This document shows, one piece after another, positions 1 to 12,400 of a DNA stretch of 64,000 nt. A program made the position numbers and the translations under genes. Numbering within the stretch: the first letter of the stretch is position 1; each line of letters starts with the position of its first letter. Origin of the DNA: Chondrosia reniformis (taxonomy: Eukaryota; Porifera; Demospongiae; Chondrillida; Chondrillidae). The stretch spans positions 808,501-872,500 of the forward strand of contig OX359200.1 of NCBI GenBank assembly GCA_947172415.1. The letters are read 5' to 3'. Below the pieces are notes generated by a model that was given only the letters and a program-made list of their open reading frames with translations, had not been told where the DNA came from and did no database searches.

Positions 1-352
1 GGGTGGCGCCGATACGTTCACGTTGACCAAGAATTGAAAGAAACCAACTGCGTTTTTAAACGCTCAAAAGTCGAAGGATGTACCATCCCAAAGATAAGTT
101 CGACACAGTTATAAGGAATCCTTATTCTATTAAAAGGGAGTTAATTGCACTGAGCCATGCAAATGCTATGGTGATAAGCAATAATTACTTTTGCTTATCG
201 TTAACATGTATTTTTATGAAGTAATAGTATTTGTTGCAATCATTATGGTAATCAATGATTTATTGAGCATATATTTAACGTCCAAATCTGTTAAATATAA
301 TATTGCTGATGCTCAATACGTAAATCATTGATTAACATGTATCTTTATGTAG
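1..352. repeat. Repeat-bearing intron sequence upstream of PFDN4 exon
   Basis: No coding exon recognised. It holds the end of a MITE-like family (about 35-105, TCAAAAG...ACCATC..AAAGATA), a segment at about 135-182 that recurs near 62320-62370, and an inverted repeat at about 252-336 (AATCAATGATTTATTGAGCA against its complement). Confidence 0.5.
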
Positions 353-1015
353 AGAGATCTTCAAAATCTGGTGGATGCTGAGGATGAACTTGTATTGGTT
401 GACGATGAACAGCCAATTTCATATCCTTCACTAACACATTTGTATATGATACCTGACTTGGTTGTGAGGAGTGTGTAATTCTCGGGTAGCCATAGCAACC
501 AAACCATGTTGTTCATCATACAGTGCGAACAGGTGTAGTTCCCTATAGGCCTTTACTCTAAAGTATATAGATGTAGCATGTAAGAAAAATGGTGTTAAAT
601 TATTTATATATTTAAGTACAGTATATCAATGTAAGGACTCAGATTACAGCTGTGCCTAGGGTTGTGCATAAAGCAAAGGGAATTTGAAGGGATGCGCACA
701 ATTTAAGTATTGAATATGCTAAACTACTCAATATTTTCTCAACCAAAATGGTCTTAATCTTTCAGTGTATTTGATGTTATCTTTACCTGCTTCTCCTTAA
801 CTATCTCGTGTACTTACCAAATTGGAGAAGTATTCTTCCTCTTGACAAGTGAAGAATCTCAAAAGTACTTGGACGCCACAAAGAAGACAATTGAAGATGA
901 CCTAAAGACCTTTAAGAAAGATATAAGAGAGATGGAGAACCAGATGGCTGACTTGAGAGTGAAGCTGTATGCTAAGTTTGGAGATAACATTAACTTGGAA
1001 GACAATCCCTCTTAA
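353..1015 (+). CDS. PFDN4: Prefoldin subunit 4, 3' part (last two exons)
   Basis: Subunit of the hexameric prefoldin chaperone that passes unfolded actin and tubulin to the cytosolic chaperonin CCT. Two coding exons are visible, 353-420 and 814-1015, stop at 1013-1015. The join reads QPISYQIGEVF and the end reads VKLYAKFGDNINLEDNPS, the typical beta-hairpin and C-terminal coiled-coil ending of PFDN4. The intron between them is not GT-AG: it starts ATATCCTT and ends AC (separate entry). The upstream coding part is missing; bases 1-352 look like intron with repeats, so the start lies outside the window. The gene is convergent with KDSR, whose stop codon is 323 bp away. The identification rests on sequence motifs and the phase-correct join. 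Confidence 0.88.
421..813 (+). other. AT-AC (U12-type) intron of PFDN4
   Basis: The intron begins exactly with ATATCCTT (421-428) and ends with AC (812-813). TCCTTAAC at 794-801 is a perfect minor-spliceosome branch-point consensus, about 12 bases before the end. Excising it gives ..PIS-YQIGE.., which matches the prefoldin-4 family. No GT donor/AG acceptor pair gives an equally good protein. Confidence 0.88.
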
Positions 1016-1337
1016 TTATTGCATGCATGTTAGTAACTTTAGGATATTAAGTTCTGTTTTATTAAATTGATAATTTCATTGTGCAATATTATTAGAGTTG
1101 CTAGGTAACCTACATTAAACACACACTTGCACACGGTACTATTGTGTAACTAAACTATGGTTTCTTTAAATTCTTCTTGACAATACTATTGAATTGTGCA
1201 ATATAAAAGAATGACATCATCCTGACAATCCCCATCAGAGATACCTACAGGAGATCAAACGAGATGAATCAGTTATCAAAGGATCAGGGAGGGAGACATA
1301 CATACGTAGTATAATAGACATTAATATCTACATATGG

Positions 1338-3664
1338 TTACTGAAAGTGTAAAGAAATAACACTTTTTGGATTATGTGCGAGTATATGTGAAGAGGAGCT
1401 ACAGCTCCAGAGTATGGGCCTTGTTACCATGACAACCATATTCCATATCTTGCTCACTTGCACAAAGGCTTCCCATAAGCTGTGGACAGGAGCGAATCCA
1501 GCAGTGACTGCACCCAACAGTACTCCTTCAAAGCCATGAGTAATACTAAACTGACCTCTCTAACAGTACAAGAAAATAACTTTAGACTTGTAGAACACTC
1601 ACCACTATTAATAAATCACAGCTTTGCCCTCCTGCTGTCTCTGAGCAGTATTTTGTAGTTATAGCTCTTCAGTTTATATAAATATGATGGTAAGGGATTT
1701 ACTGCCAACTTATCTTTGAGATGGTTCATCTTTAGTCTTTTGAGCATCTAGAGATGAGTTTGTTCAAAATGTCCAATTCTAAAAGAACAAACGGTGCATC
1801 TCTAGACACTCAAAAGACTAAAGATGAACCATCTCAAAGATAGTTAGACTGCTGACTGTATCATTTGCTGACCTTAATTCCATTTAGAATGTCACCAGCA
1901 ATCTGAGATGGGGGGAATACCCCCGATGATGCTGTTATCTCATTAGCAATCTGCGGCTACACAATTATAGAAATAATAAATCACTAACAATTACTACTGC
2001 ATTCAATTCCTGATATACTGTATGTATAATAGTGGTCCTCCAATGCCATAACCTTGATAGTGCTACACTCTAATATTGCATGAATATGCAGTGCTACTGA
2101 TGTTGAATATCAATAGAACCGCAGCTATCAGTTAATTGGCCGTATGTGTGACATGTACCCTTGTCTCCAGCTCCTCCTTCAGCTGCGGAGTGTCTGTATC
2201 CGGAGGGAAGGATATGCTTATGAGAATGTTGTATGGCTTCACTTCCATTTGAAGACATTCTGCTAGACCTCTCAATGCAAACTTTGTGGCAGCATAAGCC
2301 GTATATCCATACACGGCACACTGACCAGCCTGGGAGGACACAAAGACAATATTGCCTCTTTCTCTCTCTATCATGTCTGGAAGTACTGCCTGTGTTGTAT
2401 TGACGCTGCCAATGACATTAGTCTGAAATAGCTCCTGTGTGAATTAGCATTCAAAAGAAGGAGTTATGCACCTCCCCTGGGTAGGATAGTGGGGATATGT
2501 GTGGGTCATGTGACAGGAAGTTGTATTGAATATAATATCATTTCCTGTATGGTTGATATGGGATAGGTGGAAAGATAAGTAGATTTAAATACTCTTCCAA
2601 GACTTAATATATAATGAAAACTATAGAGCCTTGGATGAAGATACAGTATTTATACAGAGTTTTCTCCATCTTGCTCCATTGGGTCAGACAGCTGTTTCTA
2701 GGAACTATGCCCTTTATCAGTGACCCTGGGAAACTTGTGGGTCATGTGACAGGAAGTTTATCAGTGACCCTGGGAAACTTGTGGGTCATGTGACAGGAAG
2801 TTTATCAGTGACCCTGGGAAACCTGTGGGTCCTTTGTAAGTCATTTGCTCCTACGTATGTCAGTGTATCTGGTATACCTGAAACTTGCTGGGGGGTGAGT
2901 CCATGAATGCCTTAGGAAATGTTATCCCAGCACAGTTGATGAGAATGTCTACTGGTCCCAAAGTGGAGGTGGCCTGTAGTAGATCAACACTAGTAAACAA
3001 ACACATTTCAAGGCCAAACATCAAATATTGTTGGAATTATTACATACATACTTCCTTCACTACTTTTACAACATCTTCTTTTTTGCCTCCTATATCAACT
3101 GAGAACCACTGGATCTTCTGTTAGAGAAGAAATTTAAATTTCCTCAAGTGATGCATGTCCTAGCTATACCACTCAGGCTTACCTGACCGGTAAGCTGTAT
3201 AGCGGATTCAATCTCTTGTTTAGCAGAGCTCAATTTCTCCTTGAAATGTAACAGGTTGGAGATGGTATAAGAGAAGGGCCCAGGTAAACTGTCTTACCTC
3301 ATTTCGAGCTATTATTGTGACCGAAGCGCCTCTTTTCACAGACTCCATTGCCAATGCCTTTCCAATTCCACTTGATCCACCTGTTATCTGAACATAGAGG
3401 ACAATTAGATCTGCATTTAATTACCATATAATTATCTATGTAATATTTAGGTCCCCCATTTATATCAGACTATTGAAGGGATACCTTAAAATAATAAAAA
3501 TAATAATATCCCAGGTCCCAGGCTGATTGCGGACTGTAGTGTGCGCTTACCAGAATGTGCGAATTTCGGAAATTGATGCGATTTTTCGATTTCCCGCAGA
3601 GCATCCAGATGATCACTGGGAACAGCATGAGTAGGAGAGCAGAGAATATCGCGACGGCGTCCAT
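1338..3664 (-). CDS. KDSR: 3-ketodihydrosphingosine reductase, complete, 8 exons
   Basis: Short-chain dehydrogenase that reduces 3-ketodihydrosphingosine to dihydrosphingosine with NADPH in sphingolipid synthesis at the ER. Exons: 3551-3664, 3298-3387, 3183-3239, 3052-3117, 2878-2973, 2159-2434, 1873-1950, 1338-1550. All are multiples of three and sum to 329 residues, against about 330 in the family. The N-terminal hydrophobic segment (residues 3-22) is followed by the nucleotide motif TGGSSGIG (40-47). NCAG lies in exon 5. The catalytic YxxxK (Y188, K192) is in [17 protein letters not shown], and PPDTDTP matches the KDSR signature. The last exon encodes hydrophobic C-terminal segments. Start chosen because exon 1 gives the expected membrane segment in frame with exon 2. 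Its start codon lies 145 bp from the RIG-I-like gene on the other strand. Intron 5 carries a 44-bp tandem repeat and intron 7 a MITE. Confidence 0.92.
1700..1855. repeat. MITE-like inverted repeat in KDSR intron 7
   Basis: Arms of about 55 bp: TATCTTTGAGATGGTTCATC on the left and its complement near 1825-1844, each continuing through CTTTAGTCTTTTGAG and CTAGAGATG. Related copies occur at about 35-105 (one end only), 16697-16884 and 26693-26881. Confidence 0.8.
2712..2835. repeat. 44-bp tandem repeat, about 3 copies, in KDSR intron 5
   Basis: Unit begins TTTATCAGTGACCCTGGGAA and ends GTCATGTGACAGGAAG. It expands the end of a dispersed repeat that starts at about 2617. A single related unit is also seen near 2497-2521. 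Confidence 0.85.
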
Positions 3665-3809
3665 TTTTAAACCGGTTAAGGGGAAATCCCGACATTTTGG
3701 GGGAATTTTTCAAATGTTCTCGGAATCACGACAAGTTCGTATGAACAGAAATGCGTTCCGTCGTTGGAGATTTTAAGTATATCCAGATTTATTAAATTGA
3801 AATACATAG
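3665..3809. promoter_or_regulatory. Shared divergent promoter region, KDSR / RIG-I-like gene
   Basis: Only 145 bp separate the two start codons on opposite strands, so both promoters and 5' leaders must lie here or overlap the genes. No core element is proposed; this is inference from layout. Confidence 0.55.
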
Positions 3810-6093
3810 ATGGCAGGTAGGTTAAATATATTTTGTTAAACGTAGCCTACATGATTTAACCATCAATGATTTGATTTTCTTTTCAGAAAAAGTTGAACAT
3901 TTGGATGAATTGTGTGATTTGCCCCAACTCGATGACATAGGTAACGAAACTGCGACTGTATCATCATTGGTGCCTACAGTGTCTAACTTTGAAGAAAGCC
4001 CCCTGTTACAGGGGCCACCAATGGGCAGAAACCTGACGTTTAGGACTGAATTGAGAAATTATCAAGTCGAATTAGCCCGACCGGGTACAGAAGGAAAAAA
4101 CTACATAGTTCACGCACCTACGGGATCGGGAAAAACAGCCGTAGCAGCATTTATAATTTATAATCACCTTGTCTGTAGAGAGAATGGCAAAGTGGTCTTC
4201 CTCGTTAACAAAGTTCCTCTTGCCGAACAACAAATGAGAGAGATAATGCGACATAGCCCAGAAATCAGAGCTGCGTCGTTGACGGGTGACGAAGGCAGTT
4301 CCCAGTTTAAGCAATACATGGAAAGGAACGACCTAGTTGTCTGTACTGTCGGCGTGTTACTAAACTGTCTGAAAGGCTTGACGTCGCACACCAAGGTCCG
4401 CTTTAAGGACCTCAGTCTTTTGGTCGTGGACGAATGTCACAATACTAAGAAGAATTCTCCTTACGCTGCAGTTATGAGCAAGTATTTGAAGAAGAAATTG
4501 TCGAAAAAGCCTCACATGCTTCCGCAAATTGTCGGTTTGACAGCTACTCTCGGAGCTGGCGAATCGAGTAAAACTCGACCCAGCATTTTTACGGCTGTTG
4601 AGCACATGACCAAACTTTGTGCTCATTTAGATGCCTTTGGCGGAGTCAAGCCTGTGGAAGAATTAGAAAATAAAAAGGAGCTTCAGCGCCATAGCCAAAA
4701 GAGTGACATGAACATTCTAACAACTCAAAGGAGGCAGGAAGATACACTATTCAAGAGAATTATTTCGAATGCTATGTCGAACATAGAGAAATCTCTGAAG
4801 CTGGAATGTCCCCATGATAAGACCGATCAAGGATACGAGAATTGGGTGACAACACACATCAATAATTTCAGGATAAAGGGTGGCGAGACAAGAAATCAAA
4901 TAGCAGCTTTAGAAAATCTCCGTTATTACTCCATTGCACTGTCCATTTACGAAGACATGACGGAAAAGCATGCAATGCAGATGTTGGAGGAGGAGCTATG
5001 GCCAAAGGTAGACAAAAAAGGAACCAAAATGGAGGAGGCCTTGAAAACATACTTTTTGAGAGTTAAGGAAGTCTTTGAGAAGACTCCGATCACAGAGAGT
5101 CCTCTACTGATCCGTTTAGGTGCACTACTAAAGGAGACATATACAAAGGACCAGTTTTGTCAAGGAATTATCTTCTGTAAAACCAAACACCATGTTCAGT
5201 GTCTCGTTGATTGGATCAAGAGCAGTGATGACCTGCCAATGCTTATAAGGCCAGGTGTTGTTACTGGTCACACTAGGGATGGAACTAAAGGAATGAATAT
5301 TGCTGAGCAGCGTAAAGTGATTGAAGACTTTCGCAAGCAAAGTCTAAACCTTGTAATTGCTACATCAGTACTTGAAGAGGGTTTTGACGTCCCAGCCTGT
5401 AATCTGGTCATAAGACTGCATGTGACTAATGAGATTGCCAGGCAACAGGCGCAGGGGAGAGCCAGGGCAGATGATAGCAACTGTTATATCATGCTACCGA
5501 AAAGGACAGAATATAAGGTGATTCTAAATGAAGAGAGAGAAAATATTGCCGAGCAAGCCTTAGCACATTTACCCAAAGGAGAATTCTTAAAGGAAAAGAT
5601 ATTGGAATACCAGAAGGAAATTTTGCAGGAAAGTCAAGCGCAGATGTTGAAGTCAAGGAGAAGAAAAGCCGAATGTAGTGCATCTGACTTTCAGTTGTAC
5701 TGTGGGAAGTGCAATGCATTTGCATGCAAGGCATCAGATGTCAATGTTCACAAAGCAACATATATTGTCACCTCCGTTGCCTTTAGAGAAAAGTTTATTG
5801 CAAAAACACATCACACACCAAAGGAATATCAAGATTTTTCCAAAACTCACAAGATTTTTTGTAAGTCTTGTGAATCCAGCTGGGGTGTTATGTACATTTG
5901 GAAGGCCACTGGAAGGGAAGACCCTGTAATTAAATGTGAATACTTTACTTTCGAATACACTGGTAAGGATGATGTAAAAGAACGTCAGACATTCAGGAAA
6001 TGGAAGGATGTCCCATTTGATGTGGAGGCATACGACAAGTCAATGCAAATCACAGAATCAGATGACAGTAGCAGCAGTGAAGAAGCGAATTAA
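3810..6093 (+). CDS. RIG-I-like receptor without CARDs (LGP2-like DExH helicase)
   Basis: Putative cytosolic double-stranded RNA sensor or regulator. A tiny first exon (3810-3816, ATGGCAG) is spliced to 3887-6093, giving 737 residues; the first in-frame ATG of the long exon (3871) lies in the intron. Helicase core: Walker A APTGSGKT (79-86), VVDECHNT (182-189), TAT motif in GLTATLG, motif V/VI in ATSVLEEGFDVP and QQAQGRARAD. The C-terminal regulatory domain has two zinc-binding CxxC pairs (C608/C611 and C661/C664), spaced as in LGP2. The tail ESDDSSSSEEAN is acidic and serine-rich. There is no CARD or death domain before the helicase, only about 50 residues, so the layout is like LGP2 (DHX58) rather than RIG-I or MDA5. 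Orthology to one vertebrate member is not claimed. AATAAA at 6223 is a possible polyadenylation signal. Confidence 0.9.
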
Positions 6094-6481
6094 ATTGATT
6101 ATTGTCATGATCAACTACATATATATAGATTGACATATAAAACAGAAGTGTATATAGTTTGTATATACTATATATGTATATGTGAATAGTTTATGCATCA
6201 TGTAGCTATAGTTTTTGTATATAATAAATATTATTTTAGATCAATATATAAATCAGAATATATACAAATTTTATAAAATCATGGTCAGTTAATGTGAAGT
6301 AGAAATTATCCATTTGAGAGTTTTCAAATTAGCCATAACCAATGAAATAATAATACTATAATGTTACAGTACATGCATTGCATCATTGCATGACAATATA
6401 ATTCCACATGATAAACAATACCTAGGCTATATATATATACATATTAAACGTGCAAGAATTCATTCTCAAAGATAATTATGA
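6094..6481. other. Intergenic between convergent RLR and VPS4
   Basis: AT-rich, rich in TATA/ATAT runs; holds the likely 3' UTRs of two convergent genes. Nothing else recognised. Confidence 0.6.
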
Positions 6482-9400
6482 TCATCCTTCCTGACCAAAC
6501 TCTTCAGTGAACTTCTCATATTGATCCAATTGTTCTTGACTCACAGTCGACTTAGTTGTAGACAGGGAATGAAAGAAATCACCCTACATGATAAGGAATA
6601 CAAATAAAAAGAAAATAAGTATTTCGAGTTTAAAAAACTCGTGGGGCGCCAGGCGCCCCTAAGTAAACTCGAACTACTTGGCTGGGTCTCATGATATCCG
6701 GTTAACCGATTTCCGATCGACTCTTGTTGGCCGTCAATTTTTCAAGGCCATATCTCGTAGAAAACGTTTTTGCGCAAGCTTTACGTTACATAGTATTAGT
6801 AAGGGTGGTTTTTAAGTCCATTTCGTTCGTTCAATGTTCTACGCTAAGGAAGAGAAAGCTAATTTTAAGCTAGAAAACGAAAGCTAGCCGAACGTCCGCC
6901 ATTTTTTGACAGATATATAATACAAGACTACGAACAGGAAGCCATACGTTAACATAATTTCTGAAAACAATATAGGGGCGCCTGCGGCGCCCCAAAAACT
7001 AGTATACACACATATAGAATTCTGTATAAGCAAAGTCTACATAAACTTGCACATATGTATATATACTTGCACTAAATTAGATAAATTACACACGTATAAA
7101 TTGATGGAAATAGTTTATTTTAGCTTTGCTGACAGTATTTACAAGAAGGCTTTTAGCATTCAATTTGCTTTGAAAACAATACACAAATAACATTGTAGCA
7201 GTAAACAAGCGTGTGCATTACCTTGGACACTTGAGGAACCAACAAATTATATCCTTCAAGATCAACCCAAGTCATTTCTATAGCTCCATGCTCACCTAAT
7301 TAATTAAATTTAATATTATACATATAAAGAATTAATCTAATTTTAAGTATATTCAAACAAACCAGGAGAACATGGCGTTACGAAATCGCATTGTTGTCCA
7401 GGATTTTTAGGATCATCAGCTCTGACCTGTTAAAGGAGTTTAAAGAGTCAGTTAAGCCTCAAAATGGCTACCTTGTATACACTGATCAGGAGTGACTGAC
7501 TTTTTTAAAGTGTGTTGCATTTTGAATCTTCCCCACTGGTCGCATAAGAGCAGCCTTCACCAGCACACTGATGTCCGCTCCAGTGTATCCATCTGTTCTT
7601 CTAGCTAGCTCATCCAAGTCAGCTGATGTCAGGTTGTTGGGCGTGTCACCAATGTGAATTTCAAAGATACGTCTTCTTGCAGGTAAATCTGGCAGTGGAA
7701 TGTAAATTCTCCTCTCGAAACTAGAAAAAAAATGATCAAATATGAACAATATGATTTAGCTGGGTAAATACGTTGTTCTGATAAGGAAACCACAACTTTT
7801 ATGTCCCAAAAATAATGCAACTCAACTGACCGTCTCCTAATAGCACTGTCAAGTGACCATGGAAGATTAGTTGCTCCCAGAAGAAGAACACCAGTGGTAT
7901 CATTTCCAACTCCTTCAACATCATAGAAAGGAAAAGAAAAAAATATTCACAATGAATCAGTTCTCCTCTGTTGGTAGAGTGAAGACTAGTACCTTGCATT
8001 TGAACTAGAAACTCTGTTTTTACTCTCTCTGTTGCGGCATTATTACCCTCTCCACGGGCACCACAGAGCGAATCCACTTCATCAATAAAGATGACAGCTG
8101 GTGAATTCTCTCTGGCAAGTGCAAAGAGCTGTCTAACCAGTCGCTCACTTTCACCAAGAAATTTGGATACCAAATCGGCAGAGGAGATTGAGAAAAAGGT
8201 CGACTCTGCCTCAGTTGCAACAGCTTTGGCAATGTAAGATTTACCAGTACCAGGAGGCTAAATAAGCAGTTATTTAAATTTTAAACTCCACTGTAACAAT
8301 ATTATGAGTAATCAAAGTGATAATCAAACCACAAGTATATATGTATAGTATCAATCATCATAAAGAGAAAAAAACAAAAGAAGCAATTGCTGGGAATTTA
8401 ACCCATATGCAGACTTTAAACACTATGTATAGAGTATAGGGTATATTGTATCTCATTTGAATGGGTATGGCCACCGGCCAAAATGGACTAGTAACACCTA
8501 GTGAAAGAAGTACGTATAAAAAGGAACATATAAAGAAAAATCAAATAAACTAAGTTGTAAGTTTTGGTAAAAATTGCCATCAAAATAAAACACACGTATG
8601 TATTTATTTAGAGGCCTGAGACTACATAATGAGGCACTCACCCCGTAAATAAGGATGCCTTTGAATGGCTTTCTCTTACCTATTTAATCACAACAAAATG
8701 GAGACAGTTCATAACAATCATCATATACACAGACCATTAGCATATATAACTGTAGTTTTACATTCTCAATGAAACTAAAATATCAATTTAGTTTGGTTTG
8801 GAATATAATAGACTATATTGACTTTTAAAACTAAAACTATTCACTCAGTCAAATCAACTCTTAATTATATAAAAATGAAATATGTAATCTGATCCACATC
8901 GATATTATATAGCCATAATAACAATAATCAGGTATAATATCTGTATAAAATGATTCATAATTCGAGGATACTTGCCTAGGAGCATCCAATATGTAAGAAA
9001 CATATGCGTATACCTTGTACAGATAAGCACATATAATTACTAAACCAAAAGCTCACCAACAAATAGCTGAGGCAACTTAATGGGCATGATCACAGACTCC
9101 TTCAGAGCCTCCTTGGCAACCTGCAAGCCAGCAATATCGTTCCAGTGTACATTGGGTGTCTCAGTGACAATAGCACCTACAAACACGAGTCAGATGACGA
9201 TACAAACACGAGTCAGATGACGATACAAACACAAGTCAGATGACGATACAAACACGAGTCAGATGACGATACAAACACGAGTCAGATGACGATACAAACA
9301 CGAGTCAGATGACGATACAAACACGAGTCAGATGACGATACAAACACGAGTCAGATGACGATGCAAACACGAGTCAGATGACGATACAAACACGAGTCAG

Positions 9401-12400
9401 ATGACGATACAAACACGAGTCAGATGACGATACAAACACGAGTCAGATGACGATACAAACACGAGTCAGATGACGATGCAAACACGAGTCAGATGACGAT
9501 ACAAACACGAGTCAGATGACGATACAAACTTAACCATACACTTCTGTGTTTGGGCGCACCATTCCTACTTAAGGTTAGTGCGCCCAAACACAGAAGTGTA
9601 TGGTTAAGTTACTTAAATTTCAGTATATATGCAACTTCTGTATGATTAGCCTTATCATATAATCACTGTCTTGTTTCGATACTTTTTGCAGATGTATTAG
9701 TGAACACTGCCATTCCTACTTCTAACATCATTTTTGTAAATGTTTTTTTATTTACTTGTATTCCCCCTTTTTTCTTCTTAATATTACTTGTTTTAAATTG
9801 ATTTGAAAGTTTGCTTGGCGAAAATCTCAAAATAACGTCTTAGACTAGAGAAATATGCCGAAAACCATGATCTCTTAATTATAAAATGGCGTCCGAGAAA
9901 ACCACAATTTTCGCTTTTCATAATTAACCTGTTTCCTGTAGAGCGCATTCAGATTTAGGGCTGTCTATTCCCTAGTTCGGAAATATTTATGACGATTTAT
10001 AACTTGTACGTGCTCGCATAAATTCGCATATTAGCGCTAGTCTATTCAATAAAAGAAGAAGAAAAGATGAATTTTGGAAATGGGCCTATTCCTGGTTAGC
10101 CACTTTTTGAGCGCTGTAGAGCGTGTAGAGCATCGAAACATGTTTTAGCATTTAGGAAATCGTGCATTAATGGCTGCAAATAACCGAAAATCGCTTTGTT
10201 GGTGATTTATGAGGTGTTGATTGCTAATACATTGGATAGGGCGGCCATTTTTTCCCCGGCCATTCCTACTTAGAGTACTGATAGATTGGCCAATTGGGTT
10301 GTTGGTGAATAACATTGTACTATGAGCATTAGGAGCACTTGACCTCACTTGCAAGAGCTCCTTTTAACTTTTTAGTGTCTTCATCTTCATCAGAACTAGA
10401 ATCAGAATCTTTCTTCCTATAAAAAAAAATAATAAATGTCACTCACACCATGACAATTACCACCATGCCAACTATCAGTCATACCATGACAACCATCACC
10501 ATGACAACTGTCACAGCTGGATCACATTCCCAAATAAGGTTACCAAACACATATCATAATTACCCTTCTACTAGAGTGAGTATACATTATATTAATACAC
10601 ATTTCATGACATTAATGTACATTTGTACACATATGTACATGCCTGTTGTTACTATTTATAGAATAACTCAACTATACAAATAAAAATGTAAGGAATTAAC
10701 AAGTGATTTCATATACACGTATATCCTCCTCCTCCTCCTCCTCTTTACTCCTTATCCATTGCGGATGTTGGGCGGGATCTAGAAACAGGATACTATCACA
10801 TGGTGGCAGATTAGGAGTGGTGGATAGCGGCTCGCCATGTGGCACGGTCCTTCACCATCTCCTGCCAGTTGGTCAGCTTGGATAGGTCTCTGCTGATGAG
10901 GTCGATCCATCTCAGGGGGGTTCCCCCTTGTGGTCTCTTCTTCCCTTTTGGTCTGCACTTCAAGAGTTGCTTCTGGGGGCGTTCATCTTGCATTCTCTTC
11001 ACATGACCAAACCACTGCAGGCGTTTCTTCCTCAGCTGTTCATCAATTGGCAGTTCTCCAGTCACCTTCAAGATGTCAGCATTCCTTTGCATGTCCCACA
11101 GTGTGATTCCCAGGATGTCACGGAGGCATCTCATGTGGAAGGTCCTCAGCTTCCTGATATCTTGCTGTGTGACAGGCCATGTCTCCGCACCGTACAGAAG
11201 GATTGGCATCACTAATGTGCGGAGAGCACGAAGCTTGGTGGTCTTGCTGAGATTACGGCTTCGAAAAACCTTCCATCTCCACATCTGGTACACTGTACCA
11301 GCCTTCCTCAGTCTCACCATCACCTCTCTTTCTACTTTGGCAGTTTGACACACTTCGCTTCCAATATATACGTATATACGTATGGTCTCACTCAACTTAC
11401 TTGCTTTTACTTCCTTTGGAGCTCTTGGAAGTCCCTCCTCCTTCAACAAGTTTTTTTCCCTTTTTATCCTTAAGACTTTTCTTTAATTTTTCCGCTCTTT
11501 CAAGATATTCTCCAATTTTACCTCTAATATGAGCCTTGGCCTTCTCTCCATGAACTTCATCTGAACAATCAGAAACGAAATCCTATTATCATACACCTCT
11601 CAACGAGAACATGCACACATCCATAAATGTTCAGACACACTTGGCTGTACTCCTTCTCTGCTGATAAGAAAACCACAAGTTTTTTAGCTTTTGGAAGTAT
11701 TTATTGGCAAAACTTTAAGTCAAGAATTAAGGACTTTATGATTATCAAACTTTCTTAATTTTAATGGTATTTCTCTTTATACACTATACTTTCCTAATTA
11801 AAATAAAGATCTTAATATGGAGGCGAGATAGCGGTCTGGCTCACGAGACTACTAGTATATGTGACTTACATTTCACTGCATGAAGAAAGCACTCTATTCC
11901 AGACTCGTATAACCTGACAGCTTTCTGATAGTCGCCATTTTTGTCAGCTTCCGCTGCCTGTGTGAGTATATCGATCGCTTTCTAGAGGTACAGATAACAC
12001 AAACGCTATAATATCAACTCAATCAAAGTGACATCACGCCGTCCTGTGATCGGCTCATATAGAGAGAGCGGACCAAAGGGTTAGGGTTAGGGTCCGCTCT
12101 CTCTATATGTATATAGATCATAAGGTGTGATCTATACATACGTCATCATAGTACAACAAGCTTACAGCTCGATTGCCCAAATGTACTGTCAAGACGAAGC
12201 GAAACATTTAAATACATCTCATGCCCAATGAGGTATTGCACTCTTCAAGACAATATACGTACGTAGACAACAAAGAATTGTAACTTCCAAAGATGGCGTC
12301 ACTCTTTAAAAGGGAAAAGGATTCTATACGGCTGTTACAGACAGTACACGATGACAGTAGGCTCTCAAATAGATATAAACACATTCAAATACTTACGTCC

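Noticed and set aside
3871-3886. ATG at 3871 as the RLR start
   Set aside because: It lies in the intron's 3' end; ATGGCAG at 3810 spliced to 3887 gives a clean start and strong splice sites.
9179-9530. Regular direct repeats that look like a CRISPR array
   Set aside because: 23-bp units are contiguous with no unique spacers and lie in a eukaryotic intron; a minisatellite.
11380-11449. N-terminal extension of the LINE ORF to 11449
   Set aside because: That part overlaps VPS4 exon 3 (11401-11560) in another frame; coincidence.
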